Shown here: in pieces, positions 1-7,214 of the stretch | Position numbering within the stretch: the stretch's first letter is position 1 | Layout of the letters: the number at the start of each line of letters is the position of its first letter | NCBI GenBank assembly: GCA_025363385.1 | Contig: JANYEA010000031.1 | Location: forward strand, 1 to 41,254 | Reading direction: 5' to 3' | DNA from: Bacteroidota bacterium | GTDB taxonomy: Bacteria; Bacteroidota; Bacteroidia; Chitinophagales; Chitinophagaceae | Length of the DNA: 41,254 nucleotides | Made by a program: the position numbers and the translations under genes | The notes under the pieces: generated by a model | Databases searched by the model: none | What the model saw: the letters and a program-made list of their open reading frames with translations, nothing else | Told to the model about the DNA's origin: nothing

Positions 1-411
1 GCCAACCAGAGAAAGAGATAGATTAGCAGCCTCAAAAACAGGAATTGCAGATCGGCAAACCGTCCGGGCAAACAGATGGCCAGTGGCAAGCCAGCCATTA
101 AAGGTCGATGTTTCCAGTAAAATAGCGGTAACTGGCATTACAGAACTGCAATGCTGCTCTATTTGATCCTGCAATTGTGGTAAGGTTCTGTTATTGGTAT
201 TATTAATCAATACCAGGAAGAAATAATCCGCTGCATGTTGCGAACTGGGTGCAGTTTGGCAGAAAATACTCTCGCTACGCCGCCTGTATAAAGATGCCCC
301 CAGTAAATAGATTATGTCGGGTTGTATTACTTCCCGAATCAGGGTTATAAGCTTCTCCTGCTGGCCAGAAAAAGATTCCGATATGGAATGATATGTGGTA
401 AATGGCCTCAT
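1..411 (-). CDS. Nucleotidyltransferase-like protein (3' end beyond window)
   Basis: An open frame of 137 codons starts at 411 and runs off the left edge without a stop. Its ATG overlaps the TGA of the upstream 298-aa gene as ATGA, so the two are translationally coupled. The visible part resembles a degenerate minimal nucleotidyltransferase domain of the NTase/HEPN type. There is a YLLGAS segment near residue 39 in place of the GSxxRG loop, a hydrophobic strand preceded by Asp (ADYFFLVLI) about 25 residues later, and a late segment FNGWLATGHLFARTV resembling the region just before the HEPN part in those proteins. The classical GS-x-DxD signature is not intact, so catalysis is doubtful. The family assignment is inference; if it is right, a helical HEPN-like domain should follow beyond the edge. 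Confidence 0.5.
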   Translation of the reverse strand, partial: MRPFTTYHSISESFSGQQEKLITLIREVIQPDIIYLLGASLYRRRSESIFCQTAPSSQHAADYFFLVLINNTNNRTLPQLQDQIEQHCSSVMPVTAILLETSTFNGWLATGHLFARTVCRSAIPVFEAANLSLSLVG

Positions 412-1304
412 GATTTTTTGGTTTGAACAGCAGTTCTAACATAAATCAAATGACAGGCTTCCAGCATTTTTTGTAACTCTTCTGAAATTCTAACCAGTTC
501 CAGATTAACGCCTAATTCTGAGAGACTGTTGGCCCCAAGTGCATAACTTAACAGGTAGTGCAAAGTATCTTTCCACTCCTTTTTAGATGCCCCGGATGTA
601 AACTTTTGTAACGCTTTATAAGGATTCTGGTATTCTTTTGCACTAAGGCTACGTGGAAAATAATCCCAGGGTTTAAGCTGGTCATAGCGGCCGCAGTATA
701 AATGGTATTGGGTGAGATCACAAGTATTGGGCGACTTAGGGAGAATTACCTTCTTTGATTCATCACCTTTCTTTACAATACTATATACCGCTGGTAGCAA
801 AGCCTCCATACTTTCAAAAAAATAAAGAAGATCGGTTGGAGCTGCCTTATTCCAGATTCGCTTGCTTTCCGCAGCTTTAAGGGCTGACAATAAATAATCT
901 CTGGCAAACGGAAGTGTAAAGGATTCAAAGAAATTATTAATAGCCCTGTAAAAGCCCGCCAATACTTCATTTTGTTCCACTTCTGACTCTCCATCATTGA
1001 GTTTGAGATTTTCTTCCTGTTCCTTTGCCTTATTATTTTGTTTAAGAATTACCCATGCTGCCTCTACTAGTTTTTCAATATCCTCATGAGTAGTTACATG
1101 ACTTGGTGCATCAGTATCTTCAGCCCGGAGCGAATCATAAACAAGTTCCTGTAAACAGGCCCTTATTTGGGGAAGTGTATAGCATTCAAAAAAATGATTA
1201 AGAACTAAATATGGAGCTTCTATTTCGGCAATGCTCAATCTTAAAGGGTTGTGGTGCCATTCAGGATATTCTTTTAGAAGCTGTTGCCTTAGATTCTCTT
1301 TCAT
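408..1304 (-). CDS. Unknown protein with three related helical repeats
   Basis: This 298-aa protein belongs to no family I recognise. It has no signal peptide or membrane segment. It contains an internal repeat: residues 32-88 (with NHFFECYTLPQIR) align with residues 118-177 (with NNFFESFTLPFAR), and residues 228-287 look like a third, more diverged copy (ALQKFTSGASKKEWKDTLHY then an amphipathic helix). A charged, low-complexity linker (about 90-112) separates copies one and two. Each copy looks like a small all-alpha bundle. The gene is first in a two-gene unit with the NTase-like gene (4-nt overlap) and diverges from the XRE regulator across a 143-bp region holding palindromic operators. 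An NTase-like/helical partner layout suggests a toxin-antitoxin-like or defence module, but that is inference; no RxxxxH HEPN nuclease motif is visible. Confidence 0.6.
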   Translation of the reverse strand: MKENLRQQLLKEYPEWHHNPLRLSIAEIEAPYLVLNHFFECYTLPQIRACLQELVYDSLRAEDTDAPSHVTTHEDIEKLVEAAWVILKQNNKAKEQEENLKLNDGESEVEQNEVLAGFYRAINNFFESFTLPFARDYLLSALKAAESKRIWNKAAPTDLLYFFESMEALLPAVYSIVKKGDESKKVILPKSPNTCDLTQYHLYCGRYDQLKPWDYFPRSLSAKEYQNPYKALQKFTSGASKKEWKDTLHYLLSYALGANSLSELGVNLELVRISEELQKMLEACHLIYVRTAVQTKKS

Positions 1305-1364
1305 ATAGATTGATTTTAGTCAATCCAAGTTCCCTGACTCCGGTTGACTATCCTATCCGCTAAG

Positions 1365-1410
1365 CCGGTACTTTACCGGAAATAGGGGCATTTACCCGGT
1401 ATTTTACCTA
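1365..1410. promoter_or_regulatory. Tandem palindromic operator for the XRE regulator
   Basis: A perfect inverted repeat CCGGTA-CTT-TACCGG lies at 1365-1379, and a near copy CCGGTA-TTT-TACCTA at 1396-1410. Their starts are 31 bp apart, close to three helical turns. A weaker half-similar copy, CCGGTT-GAC-TATCCT, starts near 1340. The second copy overlaps the expected -33 position of the promoter whose -7 box is at 1423-1430. The layout fits autorepression by the adjacent XRE protein, with possible co-control of the divergent gene starting at 1304. Binding is inferred. Confidence 0.65.
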
Positions 1411-1422
1411 TCTTACTTTTAG

Positions 1423-1430
1423 TATATTTG
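1423..1430 (+). promoter_or_regulatory. Bacteroidota -7 box of the XRE gene
   Basis: TATATTTG matches the TAnnTTTG consensus of the Bacteroidota primary sigma factor. It ends 17 nt before the ATG at 1448. The expected -33 region falls inside the operator at 1396-1410. Confidence 0.6.
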
Positions 1431-1447
1431 TATAAACGATAACGAAC

Positions 1448-1849
1448 ATGGAAAAAACCATTCATCAGGGACGAAACGTTAAGCGTTTCAGGGAAATGCT
1501 CGGAATTAAGCAGGAAGGTCTGGCATTGGAATTAGGCGAAGACTGGAACCAACGTAAAATATCGTTGTTGGAGCAAAAGGATGTAATTGAAGAAGATCTA
1601 TTGGCTCAGGTAGCCAAAGTGCTGAAAGTACCAGTTGAAGCTATTAAGAATTTTGATGAGGAGGCGGCGGTTTTTAACATTCAAAACAATTATGAAGGTT
1701 CAACCCTAAATCATAGTTCAAATTATCAGTACAATTATCAACCAACTTTCAATCCAATTGACAAAATAGTTGAACTTTATGAAGCATTGGTAAAAAGTGA
1801 AAAAGAAAAGATTGAATTGATGCAAAGAATTTTAGACAAAATTAACTAG
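1448..1849 (+). CDS. XRE-family helix-turn-helix transcriptional regulator
   Basis: This 133-aa protein has an N-terminal helix-turn-helix domain (about residues 8-65, starting GRNVKRFREMLGIKQEGLA), an Asn/Tyr/Ser-rich linker (about 77-105) and a C-terminal charged helix (about 106-133) likely to mediate dimerisation. The shape is common among small Bacteroidota regulators linked to mobile elements. It sits between the divergent NTase-like/repeat-protein pair and the hamAB genes. Its promoter is overlapped by two copies of a 15-bp palindrome, so it probably represses itself and perhaps the divergent unit. Whether it also affects hamAB, 201 bp downstream beyond two hairpins, cannot be told. 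Start choice is supported by the -7 box at 1423-1430. Confidence 0.85.
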   Translation: MEKTIHQGRNVKRFREMLGIKQEGLALELGEDWNQRKISLLEQKDVIEEDLLAQVAKVLKVPVEAIKNFDEEAAVFNIQNNYEGSTLNHSSNYQYNYQPTFNPIDKIVELYEALVKSEKEKIELMQRILDKIN

Positions 1850-1883
1850 TTGAATAGGCATACTTAGTAAATTATTTATCCGG

Positions 1884-1903
1884 AGCTATGCCCCCCTATA
1901 GCT
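1884..1903. terminator. Short hairpin after the XRE gene
   Basis: AGCTAT and ATAGCT form a perfect 6-bp stem around an 8-nt C-rich loop, 34 bp after the XRE stop codon. No clear T-tract follows, so it is only a weak terminator candidate. Confidence 0.25.
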
Positions 1904-1965
1904 AACAATTATTTAGACTCGCTAATAATAAAGCGACATCTATAAAATTAATAAGTGCAACTTTT

Positions 1966-2002
1966 ATGCGCCAATTCCTCCATTTTGGAGGAATTGGCGC
2001 AT
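1966..2002. repeat. Perfect 16-bp inverted repeat upstream of hamA
   Basis: The left arm 1966-1981 (ATGCGCCAATTCCTCC) is the exact reverse complement of 1987-2002, with only ATTTT between, so the hairpin would be very stable. It lies 48 bp before the hamA start and 116 bp after the XRE stop. It lacks a downstream T-run on either strand, so it is not a textbook intrinsic terminator. It could be a cassette boundary, an RNA structure in the hamAB leader, or an insulating structure. Confidence 0.6.
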
Positions 2003-2050
2003 GTTAATAGCGCATATAACTAAGCTAAATGCAAGCCGAGAATTAAGTAA

Positions 2051-2824
2051 ATGTCCACAACAACCCCCATATTTACGAATCTACCAATCAGCCTTGGGAA
2101 TGATAATTTTTTGCACATTATTGAAATAGAATCAATCTCTGCCGCCTTGGGAGATTTAATAAACGATAAAATAAGGCTAATAACAGAAGGAAACACTTCG
2201 ACTGATCTTGCTGTTGTTAAAAAAAGACTTTATGACTATTTGCAAAAAAAGAAAGGTTCTACAATCGAAATGGGAGCAGTTGCCGAATTTATGATTCACG
2301 TTTATTTGAATCATAAAGGTTTTAAACAAGAGTTCTTATTTTATAATTTGGAGGAACGGTCTATAAAAAAAGGTTTTGATGGCTACTATACAATTAACAA
2401 GGAAGAGTGGATTCTCGAAAGCAAATCAGGAAATAATTCAGTTCCCGGGAATACTCATCCTTCTAAATTTGCTGAAGCTTATGCAGACTTGGAAAAGAAG
2501 GTAAAGGATGTTGATGGAAATAATCCTTGGAGAAATGCGTACAATCATGCTTGTCATGTAGACGTACAAAGTGCAGATGATATACGTAAAAACCTGAAAA
2601 TACTTGCTGATGACTTTGACAATAATATATATACAAAAATTGAAAACTTAAATATTATACCAGCATCCACGCTCTTTTTAGAAGGTATTTGGAATGCCGC
2701 AAATCAAGGTGAACTGGAATCTCAACTTCACGCTTCACTTGCTTCCAAAGCTTTCAAAGGGGTAAATATTCTTTGTATTAACAAGAAGTCAATAGAGCTT
2801 TTAGAGGTTTTTTTAAACTCATAA
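2051..2824 (+). CDS. hamA: Hachiman anti-phage protein HamA (DUF1837 nuclease)
   Basis: This 257-aa protein resembles the DUF1837 effector of the Hachiman (HamA-HamB) and related AbpAB anti-phage systems, where it acts as a PD-(D/E)xK-type DNA nuclease held in check by the helicase. The catalytic core is visible: Glu79 in a helix (GAVAEF), Asp110 in KGFDGYY and the E123-x-K125 pair in WILESKSGN. The helical segment near 147-165 and the C-terminal strand VNILCIN fit a compact nuclease. The hamB ATG follows the stop by 3 bp, so the two form an operon. Its base composition is visibly more AT-rich than that of the genes to its left. The ATG at 2051 is preceded only by an A-rich stretch, normal for this phylum. 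Family call rests on motifs plus gene order. Confidence 0.82.
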   Translation: MSTTTPIFTNLPISLGNDNFLHIIEIESISAALGDLINDKIRLITEGNTSTDLAVVKKRLYDYLQKKKGSTIEMGAVAEFMIHVYLNHKGFKQEFLFYNLEERSIKKGFDGYYTINKEEWILESKSGNNSVPGNTHPSKFAEAYADLEKKVKDVDGNNPWRNAYNHACHVDVQSADDIRKNLKILADDFDNNIYTKIENLNIIPASTLFLEGIWNAANQGELESQLHASLASKAFKGVNILCINKKSIELLEVFLNS

Positions 2825-2827
2825 GTC

Positions 2828-5263
2828 ATGCTAAGTCGCGAAAAATCAAATCTAACTGCAATTGGCAAAACCGAATCGTTTCAGACGGCCTTTGAAAAGC
2901 TCACGGTCAATAATACACTTTCGTACTCTGAGAAATCTTATATGCTTGCTACGGCAATATTGTTTTTAAGACATTATGAGAAGGATAATAAATACAACAC
3001 ATATGCAGACATTGCCTATTACATTATCCTTAAATATTCAAACAAATACCAGGACTATACTCCCTTATATGACTTTTCGGTAAACTTTGGTTTTTTTCCT
3101 ATTGTTCAATCATTAATTAATGAAGAGCTTTACTCTGAAGAAAAATTAGTCGACTACATTGTAAGCCTACGAATAGCGGAGTTTAAGAATTCAAACGATT
3201 ATATTGAAACTTTAGAACAGAATTTGCAAAGCAGTAAATTTCTTGAAGACGAAACAAATGAAAAGGCCTATTTAGCGCCAACTTCATTTGGTAAAAGTTC
3301 TATAATTGTTGACTATATAAGAAAGAATGCTGATCAAACTTCCAAGATAGTAATTGTTGTTCCGACCAAGTCCCTTCTAATGCAAACTTATCGCATGATA
3401 AGAAATGCAAACTTAAGTAGAAGATTAATTATTCACGATGAAATGTATAATGATGAACCCAGTTTCATTGCAATATTTACTCAAGAAAGAGCCCTTCGGC
3501 TAATTACCCGAAAAAGAATAGTTTTTGACGTATTAATTGTAGATGAAGCTCACAATCTTCTTAGAAACGATAGTGGAAATCGTCAAATTTTACTTTCAAG
3601 ATTAATTGCTCGAAATTTAAAGAGCAATCCAAACCAAAAAATTATTTATTTGTCACCTTTGGTTGATGAAGTGTCCAATTTGCGTGTTTCTGAAAATCAA
3701 AATATTAGTTCTCATAAGATCCATTTTAACATAAAGGAGCCGGAAATATTTGAACTAACAATAGCCAATAAAAAGTATCAATACAATCGCTTCGTAAATC
3801 AGTTTTATCTTCTTGAATCCAGTGTACCTAACAAGTATAATTACATCCTTAATAATTCTCAGAGAAAGAACTTTATTTATGAAAATTCTCCGAGGACAAT
3901 AGAAGCAGAGGCAAATGCACTTTCAAATCATCTTTCTTTAATAGAAAATGATAGTGATTTAAACAATCTGCTGAATGTTTTGAAACAAGAGGTTCACGAA
4001 GAGTTTTACGGGATTAAGTACTTAAAGAATGGTATCATTTATCTTCATGGAAAATTACCGGATATAATAAAAGAGTATTTAGAAAGTAAGTTCAAGGAAA
4101 TAAAATCAATAAGATTCCTAGTTGCAAATTCGGTGATTTTAGAAGGAATAAACTTACCGATTGATTCACTCTTTATATTGAATACATTTCGTTTAGATGG
4201 TAAAGAACTAATAAACCTCATAGGAAGAATTAACAGGCTTAATGAAATATTTAATTCTGACAATTTTGATTTGAACAGATTACTACCCAAAGTTCATTTC
4301 ATTAACAACAAAGATTATGCTGATGGCCATAATAAAAAAATAAGACTACTTAGGAGCAGAATATTTGAAGATAAAATTGAAAATCCAACCTTGGAAGGAT
4401 TTGACAATTCGAAGCTGAGCAATGAACAAAAATTGTCTGTTGAAAAAATACTTGAAAATGAGTCTATCTTGTTGGAAGATCAAAATACAGAAGAAGGTAA
4501 ATTGAAACAATACCTAATTGAGTCTGGAATAATTGACTACTACACTAATATAGATGCCTTTTTAGAGTCATTCATTCGGAATAAGGAATTAGTGAATAAT
4601 GGAGAATTCAATGGTTGGGATTCATTAAATACTATTGAAAAAGTTCATGCCATTTTTTTAAATTCACAACAGATTTCAGATTACGAATTTAATAGATTAC
4701 AAAATGAACCAGCAAGAAATTACTATCAAAATTATATTTCAAACTTAAGAAGAGACTCTTTTAATCAGAGGGTAGTTTCTCATGTTAATTACTTCAAGGA
4801 AATGGCCAGAAATGCCGATCCCCAAAGGCGTTTTCTTTATGTCGGACAGACGTATGGTGAAATAACATATGACAACAGTACTGACAGCTCATTTAAGAAC
4901 TACGTAAATTTAGAAATTAAGACAAGTGAAGAAATTGCTAATCTGGCAATCGTGAAGTTAAAAATGGAGGACGATTTCATTAGCTTCAAATTGAACAGAT
5001 TTATTGTCATGCTTTTTGACTTTGATTTAATATCTAAAGACGAATATAACATCTTCATATATGGAACTACTGATCAAAAGAAAATTGAATTAACAAGAAG
5101 CGGTTTGACAATAAGTCTCATCGGAAAGTTAGAAAGTGATGACCAACTAAAAAACATCGAGTTCGATTCTTTTAGCAACCTTGTAGCGAATGAAGAGTTC
5201 AAGAGGTATTTATTGACAATTAATGATTTAAATCGATATGAAATGAATAAATACATACAGTAA
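2828..5263 (+). CDS. hamB: Hachiman anti-phage helicase HamB
   Basis: This 811-aa superfamily 2 helicase is the partner of HamA. Motifs in order: motif I APTSFGKSS (150-158), Ia VPTKSL (178-183), II DEAH (239-242), III-like YLSPL (274-278), a motif IV-like IIYLHGKLP (403-411), then motif V SVILEGINLP (435-444) and VI LIGRINRL (464-471). Residues 1-140 and about 480-811 are lineage-specific and probably contact HamA or sense DNA. In characterised Hachiman systems HamB monitors DNA ends or damage and releases HamA nuclease activity; this role is assumed here by homology. The protein is somewhat shorter than the roughly 900-1000 residues I recall for other HamB proteins. It ends 11 bp before the long inverted repeat at 5275-5399. 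Confidence 0.82.
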   Translation: MLSREKSNLTAIGKTESFQTAFEKLTVNNTLSYSEKSYMLATAILFLRHYEKDNKYNTYADIAYYIILKYSNKYQDYTPLYDFSVNFGFFPIVQSLINEELYSEEKLVDYIVSLRIAEFKNSNDYIETLEQNLQSSKFLEDETNEKAYLAPTSFGKSSIIVDYIRKNADQTSKIVIVVPTKSLLMQTYRMIRNANLSRRLIIHDEMYNDEPSFIAIFTQERALRLITRKRIVFDVLIVDEAHNLLRNDSGNRQILLSRLIARNLKSNPNQKIIYLSPLVDEVSNLRVSENQNISSHKIHFNIKEPEIFELTIANKKYQYNRFVNQFYLLESSVPNKYNYILNNSQRKNFIYENSPRTIEAEANALSNHLSLIENDSDLNNLLNVLKQEVHEEFYGIKYLKNGIIYLHGKLPDIIKEYLESKFKEIKSIRFLVANSVILEGINLPIDSLFILNTFRLDGKELINLIGRINRLNEIFNSDNFDLNRLLPKVHFINNKDYADGHNKKIRLLRSRIFEDKIENPTLEGFDNSKLSNEQKLSVEKILENESILLEDQNTEEGKLKQYLIESGIIDYYTNIDAFLESFIRNKELVNNGEFNGWDSLNTIEKVHAIFLNSQQISDYEFNRLQNEPARNYYQNYISNLRRDSFNQRVVSHVNYFKEMARNADPQRRFLYVGQTYGEITYDNSTDSSFKNYVNLEIKTSEEIANLAIVKLKMEDDFISFKLNRFIVMLFDFDLISKDEYNIFIYGTTDQKKIELTRSGLTISLIGKLESDDQLKNIEFDSFSNLVANEEFKRYLLTINDLNRYEMNKYIQ

Positions 5264-5274
5264 AGGCCTTCATT

Positions 5275-5399
5275 TAACACGGGTTTTGCGTTAGTGGGCG
5301 GAAAGTGCGGATAGAAACATTGGAGCAATTAATAAACTTTGGTGCTGGCAGACTGTTTTCGGTTTCAAAAGCCCACCAACGCAAAGCCCGAAACCGTTA
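5275..5399. repeat. Long imperfect inverted repeat after hamB (cassette-boundary candidate)
   Basis: The left arm 5280-5299 and right arm 5371-5390 match at 18 of 20 positions when paired (CGGGTTTTGCGTTAGTGGGC against the complement of GCCCACCAACGCAAAGCCCG). Outside the arms, TAAC (5275-5278) and GTTA (5396-5399) extend the symmetry with a few unpaired bases between. About 70 bp separates the arms. The design recalls folded attC-like sites, but the consensus RYYYAAC/GTTRRRY is not met on the right side (GTTATGC), so integron ancestry is unproven. It accounts for most of the space between hamB and the next small ORF. Confidence 0.6.
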
Positions 5400-5411
5400 T
5401 GCGTAATTAAT

Positions 5412-5621
5412 ATGACGACAACAAGAAAATATTTTGAAGAGTTGATTTTGTTACTTGACCGTATAACATTGGTTAAGGAAGATGAAATCGGTGAATTTCT
5501 AGAAGTAAAAAATAGCTTGCTTCACATTTTAACAAGAATTAAAAACTTCCACTTAATTCAGATAACCTTTACAGACGAATTCTATAGTTCAATTTCATCA
5601 AAAAAGTCCTTACACTTTTGA
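5412..5621 (+). CDS. Small protein of unknown function (69 aa)
   Basis: This short ORF begins 13 bp after the long inverted repeat, starting MTTTRKYFEELILLLDRI, and is predicted largely alpha-helical to about residue 48. It ends 27 bp from the convergent AbiEii stop. I recognise no family. It could be a real small gene brought in with the inverted repeat, or the 5' remnant of a longer gene cut off by the AbiE module; the last 15 residues (SSISSKKSLHF) look like a random run-out. Very AT-rich codon use resembles hamAB. Confidence 0.4.
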   Translation: MTTTRKYFEELILLLDRITLVKEDEIGEFLEVKNSLLHILTRIKNFHLIQITFTDEFYSSISSKKSLHF

Positions 5622-5648
5622 GCTGAGCGGGTTGAAAATTATGTACGG

Positions 5649-6428
5649 TCATAACTTAGCTTGTTCAATCAACTCCGGAAATAGCAACACCTTTTGTATA
5701 TCCCTGGGATTAAATAAAAATGGCTGAACGTCCTGTGCCATTTCTTCCATTTTTAAGCTGTTGCATTTTTCGATAATCTTTTCTTTGAGTTGTTTCTCAT
5801 TGGTTACACCCATTTTAAACTCCAGGTAGTTATAATCTGGTCTGTCAATCAATGACAATAGAAATGCGATATCAAAGAAATCGCGTCCCTTATTTCTTTC
5901 GCGATTGCAGACTGCATAAAATTTTTGTGCAAGTAGTAAGTTTAGCGGTGTAATAAAGATTTGGGTGAACACATCAAACCGGTTTAGGATATATTTTTCC
6001 GGTACAAAATCAAAGTGCTGAGGCTCAGTGTCCAGTTGTATTAATATTTTTTCTTCTCTATGGCCTGACAATCCTTCCTTATATAATATTTCAGGAAAAC
6101 GGATATAGCAGTGATACGCTCCACGGAAAACCGTTTTCATTTCTACCTCGTAACCTTCCTGTTCTAACTCCTTTTTTAAAATACCTGAGACTTTTGCAAA
6201 CGTATCTTCTGCAATTGTGAAATTGTCAAAATCAAGATCTTCAGAGAAGCGAGTGTTGCCGTGGACAATCCTTAAACAAGTGCCCCCTAAGAAACATAGC
6301 TCATTGGCAAATTCACTGTCAAAAAGAATCTGCAATAATTTATGTTGTAGATATTCTCTTAAAATAAACCGTTTGAACCCTCGAAGGTTTTCGGGATAAT
6401 TTTTTTCTATTTCAGATAGTGTCAGCAT
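5649..6428 (-). CDS. abiEii: AbiEii-type nucleotidyltransferase toxin
   Basis: This 259-aa protein belongs to the AbiEii/AbiGii toxin family (DUF1814), the toxin of type IV abortive-infection toxin-antitoxin systems. It has the family nucleotidyltransferase signature: GGTCLR at 48-53, R60, S62 and the metal-binding D64-x-D66 in RFSEDLDFD. Downstream is the conserved KFYA...KGRDFFDIAFLL segment (about 168-190) that supplies the later Lys and Asp residues. AbiEii homologues transfer nucleotides to tRNA or other targets; the target here is unknown. The ATG at 6428 lies inside the 3' end of the antitoxin gene (17-bp overlap), so translation is coupled. All visible catalytic residues are intact, so it should be active. 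Confidence 0.88.
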   Translation of the reverse strand: MLTLSEIEKNYPENLRGFKRFILREYLQHKLLQILFDSEFANELCFLGGTCLRIVHGNTRFSEDLDFDNFTIAEDTFAKVSGILKKELEQEGYEVEMKTVFRGAYHCYIRFPEILYKEGLSGHREEKILIQLDTEPQHFDFVPEKYILNRFDVFTQIFITPLNLLLAQKFYAVCNRERNKGRDFFDIAFLLSLIDRPDYNYLEFKMGVTNEKQLKEKIIEKCNSLKMEEMAQDVQPFLFNPRDIQKVLLFPELIEQAKL

Positions 6429-7035
6429 GATTGATTTTGTTCAATAGGTTAAGTCGCTTATTTAATGTTTTACTTTCAAAACATGCAGCATAGGAAGTTA
6501 ACCTGTCCTTATTAATGATTTCATTAAAGGTGTTCAGATTTAGCCTTAGCCCCTCAATTTCTTCTGTTGTATTTAAACGGTGATTAAGATATAAATAATC
6601 CAGGATCGCCTTTTCCGGGGAAGCTATTAACAATGGTATTGTTTGAGTGTTGTCAACTTCATATCCAAAAAAAAGATGCGCTTTAATACTTCTGTAATTA
6701 AATGTGCCGACAATTGTTTCGTAGGCTATCGTTTTTCTCGTTGTGATATTCTGGACAGAATACACAGCCTCAGGTATCAGCCCATAGTGTGAAAGAGCGG
6801 ATTCGAGTGAAATATATGAAGGACGATGCAGGCAGTTACTGATCCGATACCGGAGCCGGTCATTCATTGGAATATCAGCAAATAAATACCACTTATTAAT
6901 CAGCTTCTGGATATATCCCTTCCGCTGCCATTCTACCAGCCGTCTTGTATCAAACTTGGGAAACAGCTTGTCAATATCCTTGGTTGAGAATACTTCAAAG
7001 CTGTACATAGCACCTCTAAAGTCTAAATACGTCAT
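6412..7035 (-). CDS. abiEi: AbiEi-type antitoxin and autoregulator
   Basis: This AbiEi-family antitoxin has an N-terminal winged-helix region (STKDIDKLF..FDTRRLVEWQRKGYIQKLINKWYLF), then the typical ISLESALSHYGLIPE and IASPEKAILDYLYL motifs. Known AbiEi proteins repress their own operon and neutralise AbiEii without direct binding. I chose the ATG at 7035 (MTYLDF, 207 aa): an upstream in-frame ATG at 7065 falls inside a TATATTTG -7 box (7063-7070) and could not be translated from that promoter. An ATG at 7008 is also possible. The gene overlaps abiEii by 17 bp. A 13-bp inverted repeat at 7139-7169 upstream is a possible operator. Confidence 0.85.
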   Translation of the reverse strand: MTYLDFRGAMYSFEVFSTKDIDKLFPKFDTRRLVEWQRKGYIQKLINKWYLFADIPMNDRLRYRISNCLHRPSYISLESALSHYGLIPEAVYSVQNITTRKTIAYETIVGTFNYRSIKAHLFFGYEVDNTQTIPLLIASPEKAILDYLYLNHRLNTTEEIEGLRLNLNTFNEIINKDRLTSYAACFESKTLNKRLNLLNKINHADTI

Positions 7036-7062
7036 TTTGATTCTTATTATTGTCAATATTAA

Positions 7063-7070
7063 CAAATATA
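7063..7070 (-). promoter_or_regulatory. -7 box of the abiE operon
   Basis: Read on the minus strand this is TATATTTG, identical to the box in front of the XRE gene. It is 27 nt upstream of the ATG at 7035 and decides the start codon of abiEi. Confidence 0.55.
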
Positions 7071-7138
7071 AGAAATATATTGCAAAACGAGGCTTAATCT
7101 GGTTTAAAATCTTTGATTGGTTGAATTTTGCAGATCCG

Positions 7139-7169
7139 GCGAACTACCGAGTTTATCTCGGTAATTCGC
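7139..7169. promoter_or_regulatory. Inverted repeat upstream of abiE (candidate operator)
   Basis: GCGAACTACCGAG (7139-7151) and CTCGGTAATTCGC (7157-7169) pair at 12 of 13 positions around TTTAT. It lies about 70-100 bp upstream of the abiE -7 box. AbiEi antitoxins are known to bind inverted repeats upstream of their operon, but they usually sit closer to the promoter, so a role as an integrase or other site is equally open. Confidence 0.4.
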
Positions 7170-7187
7170 TATTATTTAATTCGGCAG

Positions 7188-7212
7188 GGAATGTGCAAAA
7201 ATTGCACATTCC
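7188..7212. repeat. Perfect 11-bp hairpin in the int-abiE gap
   Basis: GGAATGTGCAA (7188-7198) and TTGCACATTCC (7202-7212) are exact reverse complements with AAA between. It lies 28 bp past the integrase stop on the minus strand. There is no strong T-tract, so it is a hairpin of uncertain role (terminator or protein site). Confidence 0.5.
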
Positions 7213-7214
7213 TC

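Noticed and set aside
1308..1325. Small inverted repeat GATTGA-N6-TCAATC before the 298-aa gene
   Set aside because: A 6-bp stem in AT-rich DNA is easily chance; not listed as an operator.
5275..5399. A true integron attC site
   Set aside because: Arms and TAAC/GTTA ends look suggestive, but the right-hand box GTTATGC breaks the GTTRRRY consensus and no integron integrase is visible; kept only as an inverted repeat.
7035..7065. Upstream ATG at 7065 as start of abiEi
   Set aside because: It lies inside the TATATTTG promoter box and adds residues unlike the family.
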